Position numbers and translations under genes: made by a program | Origin: Paroedura picta | Lineage: Eukaryota; Chordata; Lepidosauria; Squamata; Gekkonidae | Reading direction: 5' to 3' | Length of the DNA: 64,000 nt | Assembly: GCF_049243985.1 (NCBI RefSeq) | Contig: NC_135379.1 | Span: 49,665,001-49,729,000, forward strand | Part shown: in pieces, positions 1 through 18,100 of the stretch | Position numbering within the stretch: the stretch's first letter is position 1 | How the letters are laid out: every line of letters starts with the position of its first letter | Notes under the pieces: model-generated | What the model was told of the DNA's origin: nothing | Databases searched by the model: none | The model's input: only the letters and a program-made list of their open reading frames with translations

Positions 1-850
1 AAGGCGCCACGCAGCTGCCTTTCCCTTTGAGAAAGCGACGTTCTAAACGCAGAGGGCTGTTTCTCGAGGCGCTTATAATAAGGGCCTTACGGTAAAAGGC
101 GGGCGGTGTCTATTCTTCCGGTTGGCAGGGTGAAGCCCGGTCCGCCATGTCAGGTGAGGGCAGCAGAACTCTCCCCTTCTGAGCGCGAGTTCCCTGTAAG
201 GCTATTTCAGGGGTAGTCAAACTGCGGCCCTCCAGATGTCCATGGACTACAATTCCCATGAGCCCCTGCCAGCATTTGCTGGCAGGGGCTCATGGGAATT
301 GTAGTCCATGGACATCTGGAGGGCCGCAGTTTGACTGCCCCTGGGCTATTTGATCCGAAGTCAGACTCACGGACCTCGGTGGGGCTTCCAGGCTGACCGC
401 CCTCCGCTTCCCCGGCCGGCCACCCGGGCTGCAAAAGAGCAAGACCCGCTGCCCAGAGGCCCCTGGAAGACCAAGGCGGGACCCTTCCTCCGACCCCGGA
501 GAGGAAGAGACAGGAGGACGTCAATGAGTGGCACATCAGCACACTGAGGCTGCTTGGAGGGCAGCACGGCTGACGCAATGCCCAGCCTCTGCCCCGGGAA
601 GCGTGGCCACTGGGCGCTGCTGGCTCCAGGCCAGCTGCAGGCATTGACCGCAATGCAGCCGGAGGTTTCATCCGTCTCCTCCTCCTCTTCCTCTTGGGGT
701 GCCTGCCCCCCCCTCCACGCCCCAGCACTTACTGTGGCCCCGCGCACACGGCAGGCAGCGTCGCCCATTTCCTCCTTTAGATAGCAACGGGACGAAGAGG
801 TATGGTTTTAAAAAAAAAACCCTCAGCGCATACTTCCGGTGCCAATTCAC
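1..850. promoter_or_regulatory. GC-rich island with candidate first exons of an off-window gene
   Basis: CpG-rich, with ETS-like CCGGAAG-type sites near 117-122 (both strands readable) and 834-840. On the minus strand an ATG at 768 opens a 12-codon stretch (MGDAACRVRGAT) that runs into a good donor, ACA|GTAAGT, at 733/732. On the plus strand ATGTCAG|GTGAGG at 147-154 also looks like a start codon followed by a donor. In mammals C7orf25 lies next to PSMA2 on the same strand, so a minus-strand 5' exon here would fit synteny. This is inference; neither exon can be assigned to a protein from the window. A hAT MITE (208-343) has inserted inside the island. Confidence 0.35.
208..343. mobile_element. 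Palindromic hAT MITE (family A), complete
   Basis: Near-perfect inverted repeat starting CAGGGGTAGTCAA and ending with its complement. Flanked by a perfect 8-bp target duplication GGCTATTT at 200-207 and 344-351, the hAT hallmark. Confidence 0.92.
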
Positions 851-974
851 ACCTCCATGTGCGGGGCAATAGCACCTTCAGAATGGGCTGAGCGGAATAA
901 GGCAATTGGTAGGAGAAAGTGGGCATTTTAAAAAACAGATGGCATTCACTTGTCTGAGCTACAGTTGTTTAAAG

Positions 975-1261
975 CAGGTTTTCTCAGCCAGGGTTTTGGG
1001 AAACCCGGGGGTTTCTTCTTGATGGCCCTCAAATGAGTTGGAATTTATTTATATATTTTAAAAAATTGTTAAACATTAATCAGGTGATATGGCTATATAG
1101 GGTTATGTCAATCCCCCCCATAGTTGATGGGCTGGGAGAGTGGGAAGGGAAGGGGCACTGGGTGGACATGTACATGGCTATGCTTCCCAACCCCTATTCT
1201 GCACAATCATGACACTTCTGGGGTTTCTTGAAGCCTGAAGAGGTTTCTTAGTGATGTAAAG
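975..1261. mobile_element. hAT MITE family B, right end damaged
   Basis: Contains the family-B left end (CAGGTTTTCTCAGCC) and the internal blocks around 'ggggtttcttgatggccct' and 'cacttctggggtttcttgaag', shared with copies near 14318 and 33366. The right terminal repeat is missing, and a family-A half element starts directly after it. Confidence 0.7.
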
Positions 1262-1335
1262 CATGGGTAGTCAACCCGTGGTCCTCCAGATGTTAATGGA
1301 TTACAATTCCCCTGAGCCCCTGCCAGCAAATGCCT
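1262..1335. mobile_element. hAT MITE family A, left half only
   Basis: Matches the left arm of family A with substitutions (CATGGGTAGTCAACC...), breaking off after the CCCTGCCAGCAAATG centre. The second arm is absent. Confidence 0.75.
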
Positions 1336-1359
1336 ATCTCTTATCTCAGATAGGGAACC

Positions 1360-2690
1360 ATTTATTTATGTTTAAATTTATACCCCGCCACTCACGACAA
1401 CGTTGCCTTGTGGCGGCTTACAATGTAGAGCACAATCACAAATCCATTAAACCCATTAAAACATTAAAATCCCTAAAATACAATATCAGTTCCAAAAATC
1501 GATGATTTGTGCAATATCCCGATGGAGGTGCAACTTTAATGGCCCCAAAACCCAACACAGTTGTTCCAGCCTGGCCGATGGCATGGCCTCACGGGTGTAA
1601 AGGTTAAGGTAAAGGTATCCCCTGTGCAAGCACCAGGTCATGTCTGACCCTTGGGGTGACGCCCTCTAGCGTTTTCATGGCAGACTCAATACAGGGTGGT
1701 TTGCCAGTGCCTTCCCCAGTCATTACCGTTTACCCCCCAGTAGCAAGCTGGGTACTCATTTTACCGACTTCGGAAGGATGGAAGGCTGAGTCAACCTTGA
1801 GCCGGCTGCTGGGATTGAACTCCCAGCCTCATGGGCAAAGCTTTCAGACGGCTGCCTTACCACTCTGCGCCACAAGAGGCTCACGGGTGTAACATCAATA
1901 TAAATCCACCAGTTTGATGTAGGGCAGTATGAGGTGGGATCCACTGACCTTAGTCCTGGTCGTTCCCCTCCCCAACCATGCGCCTGGTGGAAGAGCTCCG
2001 TCTTGCAGACCGTGCGGAACCTGGATAGTTCCATCAGGGCCCTTAGTTCTTCCAGCTCATTCCACCAGGCCGTGGCCAGGCGGATGTCCCAGGCCCACCA
2101 GCAAATTCCTACCCGCAGAGCGAAGTGCCCTGCAGTGGGCATAGGCAGATAAACAGTTCCTCAGATAAGACCCAGGCCGCTTATAGCCTTAAACGGTCAA
2201 AACCAAGACCTTGAGCTTGATCCAGAAGCAATCCGGTAACCAATGCAGCTGCAGAAGTGCTGGCTGGATATGGCCCTCCAAGTTGTCCTAGTAGGAGCCT
2301 TTGCAGACGCATTTTGTACCAGTGGCAATTTCTGGGTCAAAGCCAAGGGTAGGCCTGCATAGAGCGAGTTAACAAAGCCTAGTCTGGAAGTGGCCGTTGC
2401 CTGGATCACTGTGGCCAAGCATTCTGAGGACAGGGAGGGCACTAGTAGCCGTGCTTAGTGCAGATGGAAAAACACCGTTTGGGCTACTCTTGTGACCTGA
2501 GCCTCCATAGAAAGGGAGGCATCAAAGATCACCCCAGATTCCTAGCAGCCGGTGCAGGTATCAATTGTACGTCATCTACTGACTGTGCTAGGAAGCCAGA
2601 AGTATCACCAAGGAGGTCCAAAGTTCATTTGCTCTTTAATCCATCTCAGTGTGTCCTGAACTAACCCAGGCTTCTGAACTCCCCCCACAG
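1360..2690 (-). mobile_element. L2-like LINE 3' end, interrupted by a Sauria SINE
   Basis: Read on the minus strand this ends in a 'gtggcggggtataaat' type LINE tail near 1360-1420. Upstream it encodes degenerate peptides resembling the C-terminus of jockey/L2-group reverse transcriptases (WNELEELRAL...CKTELF near 1980-2090). The same consensus recurs at 2726-3090 and 15076-15469. The L2 assignment rests on remembered family patterns. A Sauria SINE at 1601-1879 splits the copy. Confidence 0.5.
1601..1879 (-). mobile_element. Sauria-type SINE, full length
   Basis: On the minus strand it starts with the tRNA-like head (CCTCTTGTGGCGCAGAGTGG) and ends with ACCTTTACC-type repeats. It has the shared body (GGCAAACCACC, GGGCGTCACCCCAAGGG). 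A 13-bp target duplication, CTCACGGGTGTAA, flanks it at 1588-1600 and 1880-1892, showing insertion into the L2-like copy. Sauria SINEs are mobilised by Bov-B LINE machinery. Confidence 0.88.
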
Positions 2691-2723
2691 GGCAGCCTTG
2701 TCAGTTGCCAGGACCGCAAGGCA

Positions 2724-2725
<2 letters not shown>

Positions 2726-2754
<29 letters not shown>

Positions 2755-3090
2755 ATTAGATTTATTTCCCGCCACTCCCCGTAGGTCCGTGGCGGGTCAC
2801 GACAGTCCTATCCCCATTAAAATACCCATTAAAAGACTTTAAAACCAATCCCAACATGGCGGAAGCTCTCGTTATTCCTATCCCCTGCTATCAGAGCGGC
2901 AGGGAGGGTGGGGAGGAGATCTAACTTACTAGGTCCGGGGGGGGGGGGGGGGGAATGCTGGCACTCATTCGGTGACCCCGGCCTCAACCAAAAACCTGGC
3001 AGAAGAGCTCCATCTTGCAGGCCCTGCAGAAAGCTGGTAAGTGCTGCAGGGCCCGCAGCTCACCTGGGAGCTCAATCCCGGGAGAATAAT
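2726..3090 (-). mobile_element. L2-like LINE 3' end with ATT tail
   Basis: An (ATT)n run at about 2728-2755 is followed by the 'tttatttcccgccactccc' tail. The AGAAGAGCTCCATCTTGCAG block near 3001 is shared with the other copies. A run of about 14 G lies at 2939-2953. Confidence 0.5.
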
Positions 3091-3840
3091 CCTGCTAAGG
3101 TTATCCGTTTCTCCCTTACCCCTGCCATTTACACATTCATGGGTGGTTTTGCGTTAAGGGCAGCTTTTGCTACAACAGGACGTAAATTCAGGTTAACCAC
3201 CTTTTCAAGGACATTCAGCTGAATCTGTGTAGTACAGCAAGTAATGTCTGAGTTGACTTTGAGCAAGAGGGAAGTTACAGGCCCAGGCTCATCCAAACAG
3301 GTGAGTCAGCCCCCAGTGAGACCAGTCAACAGCACACAATGGCTGTGCATGGAGGAGGCCTCATTGGTAGCCAACCTTTCCTCCAAAGTGTATCGAGTTT
3401 TATTCTCAAAACAAGCCTGGCAGGTAGCTTAGGAAGTGATGTTCATGCCTTTTTCTCACAAACCCCAAGGTTTTTCTGGACAACCATCACAGCTATTCCA
3501 TGACGTTAGTTATGCACTTGACCCATAGAAGTCAGTTGGGCTCAGTCACTGCTCACTCTGCTCAGCTGCAGACCAACAAGCATATAGTTGAAGTCTCCTT
3601 TCACTCAAGGGAACTGCATGCCAAACAAACATGTATGAGCTGCAATGTCACATGCACCGGAAACCATGTTCTTGAGTGCACATGCAAACAATCAGCTATT
3701 TAGTATTCTACCGAGCAGTGTTTACAAGTTGCACATTAAGAAGTTATGCTTAAAGCCTTACATTCATTTTCACATGCCACCCTTGAGAACAGGAATCAGG
3801 GTGGGCTGCTTATGATGGCAGGGTGTAGCGGCTAGAGACA
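3091..3840. other. No recognised feature
   Basis: Unique-looking intergenic sequence between repeat debris. Short open frames here have no recognisable domain, and I see no exon-like structure. Confidence 0.4.
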
Positions 3841-4150
3841 CTTTGGGTTCCAAGTCCCAAACCATCATGCCACTTCTGGGGTTTCCTAAAGCCTGAAGAA
3901 TGCTTCAAGGGTTTGTCAATGGTACAAAAGTTGAAAAAGACTGCCCTAGTGAGTTATACACAGAGGTCCCCAACCTTTTTATCACCGGGGACCGGTCAAT
4001 GCTTGACAATTTTACTGAGGCCCAGGGAATGGGGGTAGTCATTTACCAAGGGACGTCGCTGCTGCCACCTGAGCCCCTGCTCCACTTGCTTTCCTGCCGG
4101 CGCCCCTGATTTCCCACCACCCGCTGGGGGGCACTGCCAGCAGCAGCTGC
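3841..4150. mobile_element. Fragments of hAT MITE families B and C
   Basis: 3841-3950 matches the right part of family B (cacttctggggtttc...). 3958-4150 matches family C, which starts CAGTGGTCCCCAACCTTTTT, here as 'gaggtccccaacc', with 'ttttactgaggccc' and 'gggggcactgccagcagcag' internal blocks. Neither copy is complete. Confidence 0.6.
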
Positions 4151-4212
4151 ACAGTGCTTGAGAGAAGATATTGGCGCATTAGGATTTAAACTTATTTGTT
4201 TAAATTTGTTAT

Positions 4213-4410
4213 TTTATTTTTTCAAGACTGCATAAACTCCCACTATACTTTTGTACAATGATCCCAACGTTAGGGCAGTAGCATTTGATCCACATTTCTT
4301 TAAAAAAAAATCTCAGGTAACCCAAGTAGAAATAAGAGTGCAGAAGCCAAGTATTTAAATGGCTAAAATAGAAAAGACTGTTGCATGAATCCATGTTCCT
4401 CGGCCCCTCA
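4213..4410 (-). other. PSMA2 3' UTR with AATAAA signal
   Basis: About 200 nt follow the PSMA2 stop codon (4411). A minus-strand AATAAA at 4218-4213 is the first plausible polyadenylation signal. Confidence 0.6.
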
Positions 4411-12705
<8,295 letters not shown>

Positions 12706-13068
12706 CTTGCCCCGCACGACTCGAAGCCGACGCCCGCTTCTGCGCCTGCGCCTACTTCTGCGCCTGCGCGGCGGCGGCATCCCCTCCCCTAGGGGTGGGG
12801 CAAAACTGGGAACGCCGCGCAGCGGGAACTCCGGGTGGCGCTCGGAGGCTCTCTCGGGGGTCGCGGGGAGGGCTTGGTTCGTGCGGCAAAGCCGAACACG
12901 CGTCTGTGGGCGCCTCAAGGCTCGGCGTGGCTTTGTTTCTCTGCAGCAGTGGCCGAGAAAGACCTGCAAAGGTGCCACTGGAGCCTTCAGGCCAACACGG
13001 CTGCCCACTTGCACCGCTGTTCCTTGGCATAGGGGTGGGCAAACTGCATAGATAGATACAGTGTACAG

Positions 13069-13520
13069 CAGGGGTAGTCTAACTGCAGCCATCCAGATGT
13101 CCATGGACTACAATTCCCATGAACCCCTGCCAATATTTGCTGGTGGGGCTCATGGAGGATTTGCAGGCCTGGTTGGAGGTCTACTTCAAAGCCAATGCTT
13201 TGAACAGATGCTGGAACGGAACAGACTGAGTCCAGGGGCACCTTTAACACCAACCCAGTTTTACTTCTTATACACACCGCCATGTGTACGGTATCTCTGT
13301 TAAGCCATGGAGGTTCCATTGTCCTGAGCGTGGTTAGAAGTTTATATAACTCAGCAGTCTCTCGTCTTAGTCCGTTGATGGAATTCTTTTGCTCTCTTTG
13401 ATCACGTAGGCATGGAATTAGGGTCACTGTGAGTGGGCAGGTAGTTGTCAGCGTCCTGCCTTGAGCAGGGGGTTAGACTAGACGACCTTGGAGGTCCCAC
13501 CCAACTCTATGATCCTTTGC
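13069..13520. repeat. Repeat debris between the PSMA2 and MRPL32 promoters
   Basis: 13069 to about 13155 is the left part of a family-A hAT MITE. 13154-13210 holds a segment also found at 15537-15600. About 13225-13300 resembles the 'gagtccagtagcacctttaagacc' repeat. 13450-13515 is a CR1 3' end (gagcagggggttagactaga). Sequence from 13520 to 13800 is not recognised. Confidence 0.6.
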
Positions 13521-13819
13521 TCTGGCATTTGTGGGTGAACTCTATAACCCTGCTGCATGCTAATCTGTAGCTCTTCCCGCCTTACCTAGATCTATTGCTC
13601 TAATATGCACCTTGACTCTTAACTAGCCCCTCCTGGCAGCAATTTCCCCTCGATCAAATGCAGTGGTTGGTGAATGCCTTTTCAGCGGGCATGCATACGG
13701 ACGCTTACTGCAACGTCCACCTCCGCTGGTCCTAAAAGTGCCCCTGAGGCCAAACTTCGTTCCTACATGGCTACACACCAGAATCCAGCCGCGTGCGATG
13801 AAACCCGTGGGTAACTGTG

Positions 13820-13959
13820 CGAGGCTCCTGGGAATTGTAGTCCGGCGGCTTCGCGTAGTCGTGTGACGGGAGCTCGCAGGAATTCGAGGAGAACTCTGTT
13901 TCCCAGCAGCTCACGGGGTAGAACCGGAAGCGGGCGGAAACGGGGAGCGGAGAGTCGGG
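13820..13959 (+). promoter_or_regulatory. MRPL32 core promoter with ZNF143-like and ETS sites
   Basis: CTGGGAATTGTAGTCC at 13829-13844 is, on the minus strand, GGACTACAATTCCCAG, close to the ZNF143/Staf motif. ACCGGAAG at 13923-13930 is an ETS/GABPA (NRF-2) site 30-37 bp before the ATG, as expected for nuclear genes of mitochondrial proteins. TGTGACGGG at 13860-13868 is CRE-like. Binding is inferred from motif resemblance. Confidence 0.55.
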
Positions 13960-15077
13960 ATGGCGGCCGTGCTGGTGCTGCCCTCGCCTTGGCCCAAGAT
14001 CCGCGGCTTCCTTCGGGGCTGGCTGGGTCTGTTCCGCGGCCAGAGCCCTCCCTGGGGTAAGTGTGGCTGTTATCTATCATGTGTCAGAGCTGCACGCGGG
14101 GAGCATGTAGGAGGGCCAAGTATGCAGCCAGCCAGGCAAAAGGGTCAGGCCAGGGGTAGTCAAACTGCGGCCCTCCAGATGTCCATGGACTACAATGCTC
14201 ATGAGCCCCTGCCATCAAACTCCGGCAGGGGCTCATGGGCATTGTAGTCCATGGACATCTGGAGGGCCGCAGTTTGACTACCCCTGGGTCAGGCAGACAG
14301 ACTAGACTGGGCAGCCCCCCTGAATCAGGGTTCCGTGAAGCCCTAGTGTTTCCTGACAGCCCTGGAAGGGTTTTCCGAATGGGTGGGATTGAATTAATTT
14401 TTATATAGTTTTCAAATTCGTTAAACCAGGGGTAGGCAAACCGTGGCCCTCCAGATGTCCATGGACTACAATTCCCATGAGCTCATGGAATTTGTAGTCC
14501 ATGGACATCTGGAGGGCCACAGTTTGCCCACCCCTGCGTTAAACATTAATCGGGGGATATGGTCATGGCGACCTCCCCTCCCTAAATGGCCAATGATGGG
14601 CCCAGAGGGGATGGGAAGGGGAGAGGCCTTGGGTGGGCATATCCACAGCTATGCTTTTCAACCATATTCTGCGTGATCCGCCACTTCTGGGGTTTTTCGA
14701 AGCCTGGGGAATGTTTCAGGGGTGTCTCAATGTTAAACAGAGTTGAGAAAGGCTGCCCTAAATGCTAATATCGACATTTTCAATCCACGCAGTGGCAGCT
14801 GGGGAGAGTACAAATAGTTCCAGCACAACTCCTGGAAAGCAGGACACTCACATTCCTGTGATGGAAAATAGTTTCTTGGGCTTCGCCACAGTCACATGCA
14901 GGACCTGGTCTTTTGCCCCATTTGAAAAAGCCTGTAGACCAGGGGTAGTCAAACTGCGGCCCTCCAGATGTCCATGGACTACAATTCCCAGGAGCCCCTG
15001 CCAGCATTTGCTGGCAGGGGCTTCTGGGAATTGTAGTCCATGGACATCTGGAGGGCCGCAGTTTGACTGCCCCTGCT

Positions 15078-15163
<86 letters not shown>

Positions 15164-18100
15164 TCAATTTATTTCCCGCCACTCCCAAATGGCTCGCCGC
15201 GGGTTACAATGTCTTAAAAAACCCATTAAAACTCCCATTAAAAGACTTTAAAATGTCACAACATGGCAGCACAATAATAAGATCCCCTTCCTACCCCCAT
15301 TCCTAAAAAAAGGGGGGGGTGGAGGAGAAGGAGGTCAACGATGTTCAAGAAGCCCAGGGGAGAGCAGTCGATGTACCCCGGCAGCCCCAGCCTCAACCAT
15401 AGACCTGGCGGAAGAGCTCCGTCTTGCAGGCCCTGCGGAACGTTAAAGGGTCCCGCACGTTAAAGGGCCCTGTAGACATTCCAGTTTCTCTCAGTTAACT
15501 GACTGAGTCCCTCGGTGGTGATTGCCTCTCAGGCATAGAGGATCTGCAGGCCTGGTTGGAGATCTACTTCAAAGCCAATGCCCTTGTAGATGTGCTGGCA
15601 AAAAGGACACCCTCAAAGGCCTTCTCTGCTCAGTGCATCTCACGGGTGAAGAAACAGGTTCTTTCTGCTCAGCAGGGATCTTGAGAGACAGCGTAGAGTA
15701 ATGGTTAGAGTGCTGGACCGGAATGGGTGACATTGGTGTTCAGATCCTCTGTCAGGGAAGCTCACCATGCTTTTGGGCTACGCACTCATCTCAACCTAAC
15801 CTGCTTCATGGGGTTTGGGGTGGAGAAGGGGAGAAAGACATTGCCAGCAGCTTGAGCCCCCATTGGGGAGAAAAGAGAGGTGTAAATTGGTTGTTGTGGG
15901 TTTTCTGTGGTCTGGTCGTTTTAGTCTCTGACGTTTCGCCAGTGACTGGAGTTGGCATCTTCAGAGGTAAGAGATGGGAATCTCTCCATGCCGAAGTGGA
16001 GAGTGTGAACAGTTGTTGGGCATTTTATTTACTTCTCAGATGTGAGTGTGTGTGTGTGTGTGATGCATCATATTACTGCCTGATGTGTGATCTCCCAGGG
16101 GATGGACTGGAAACAGGAAGTGTGCGATGTTGTGACGTAAATGTTTCTCCAGTGTGACTGAATTCTGAATAAATGGATAGAAGGGCACTGCATGCATAGA
16201 CAGTGGTTCTGGCTCAGTGGTAGAGCATCTGCCTTGTAATCAGGTTGGTCCCAGGTTCCGTTGCTGGCATTTCCAGTTGAGGTAGGAGGTCATGGTGAGC
16301 TGCTGCAAATCACGGCACTGTGTATAAAACATAATCCAAAGAACAATGAGTTCGATGAGAGGAGCAAAGGAAGACGATTTATAACGTGGTTGTCATTTGT
16401 CTTTTTAAGCTCCTGCATTAGCTGTACAGGGTCCAGCTTCTTTGCTTGAGCCTATGGAAGAGAAGGATGGAAGCGACGAGACGCCAAGCTTCTTAGACAA
16501 TGTGTTTTGGATGGCCGTCCCAAAGAAAAGGCGAACCATTGAGGTGAATCGCTGCAGGCGAAGGAATCCTAATAAGCTTTTAAAAGTGAAGGTAAATCAT
16601 TGGGGTTTGGTTTTCGTTTTGCACTGGTTCTAATTTTTTTTCTTAGTATCGTTTCAGATAGAGCCTCTTGTGGCGCAGAGTGGTAAGGCAGCTGTCTGAA
16701 AGCTCTGCCCATGAGGCTGGGAGTTCAATCCCAGCAGCCGGCTCAAGGTTGACTCAGCCTTCCATCCTTCCGAGGTCGGTAAAATGAGTACCCAGCTTGC
16801 TGGGGGGTAAACAGTAATGACTGGGGAAGGCACTGGCAAACCACCCCGTATTGAGTCTGCCATGAAAACGCTGGAGGGCGTCATCCCAAGGGTCAGACAT
16901 GACTCGGTGCTTGCACAGGGGATACCTTTACCTTTTACCTTTAGCTTTTAACGTTTCAGAAATTGCAGGTAAAAGGCATTGAGAGGATTGTTAGCTTGCT
17001 AGCTTGCTATGTTAAATACCATTGAAGATTTCCTTAGAAGCAAATGGGTCGCCGTGTTGGTCTGAAGTAGCACAATAAAATCAGAGTCCAGTAGCACCTT
17101 TAAGACCAACAAAGATTTATTCAGGGCGTGAGCTTTCGAGTGCAAGAACTCTTCTTCAGACTATGAACTCCTATATGACAGGAAATATACAGCAAAAATC
17201 AATTCTGTTACATTAGTAGACTGTCACACAACCAAATACAGCCAATGATATCAACAATAACAGTAGAATTTACAATAAACAATAAAATGTATACATTATC
17301 AATAGTGATAAAGCCATTTTCAAAAACATTAAAACAATAATTTAAGCCGGTTTCAGCAACCAGTACTTAATACATAAGAACCTCTTGTGGCGCAGAGTGG
17401 TAAGGCAGCAGAAATGCTGTCTGAAGCTGTCTGCCCATGAGGTTGGGAGTTCAATCCCAGGAGCCGGCTCAAGGTTGACTCAGCCTTCCATCCTTCCGAG
17501 GTTGGTAAAATAAGTACCCAGCTTGCTGGGGGGTAAACGGTAATGACTGGAGAAGGCACTGGCAAACCACCCCGTATTGAGTCTGCCATGAAAACGCTAG
17601 AGGGCGTCACCCCAAGGGTCAGACATGACCTGGTGCTTGCACAGGGGGATACCTTTACTTTACCTTACTTAATACATAAATTGAAAAGACGATAACTTCT
17701 GAATGAGCAGGATTCTGTAGCTAGTTCTTTAAACAGCTTTGTAGGAGAAACAGAAATTGGCAAAAAGTGAATTTTTCAAAACTTAATCATGATCAACTAA
17801 AATGCCCACCACCAACCTACCTGTGTACTAAGAATGCCACCCTAAGCAGAGTTCCATTGAGTATCCATTTTTACTTGGTGATGGAAAGTGCCATCAAGTC
17901 ACAGCTACCCCCATAGGAGTTTCAAGGCAAGAGGCAGAGGTAATTTGTCATAGCCTGTTTCCATGTAGTAACCCAGGATTTCTTTGGTGGTCTCCCATCC
18001 AAGTACTCCCATCCAGCCAGGGCTGACCTTACTTAGCTTCCAAGATCTGGATAGCCCGGCCTGCCTAGACCAGCTAATGCTGGCAGGGGCTCCTGGGAAT

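Larger units (their letters stand above)
14057..16409 (+). other. MRPL32 intron 1, loaded with transposons
   Basis: About 2.35 kb holding family-A and family-B hAT MITEs, an L2-like LINE with ATT tail, an unclassified repeat around 15885-16160 (cgtttcgccagtgactggagttggcatcttcagagg type) and a tRNA-like SINE head at 16196-16270 (GGCTCAGTGGTAGAGCATCT). Confidence 0.75.

Noticed and set aside
208-343. Palindromes read as terminators, CRISPR repeats or tRNA-like structures
   Set aside because: 8-bp target duplications and many dispersed copies identify hAT MITEs.
207-768. Long overlapping frames in the GC-rich island taken as a gene body
   Set aside because: High GC suppresses stops on all frames; only the short ATG-plus-donor segments look exon-like.
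15063-15251. Poly-Leu/Ile reading frame resembling a membrane segment
   Set aside because: Translation of the ATT tail of an L2-like LINE.
16196-16270. Possible tRNA gene (GGCTCAGTGGTAGAGC)
   Set aside because: It lacks a complete cloverleaf and continues into a SINE body; tRNA-like heads here belong to SINEs.
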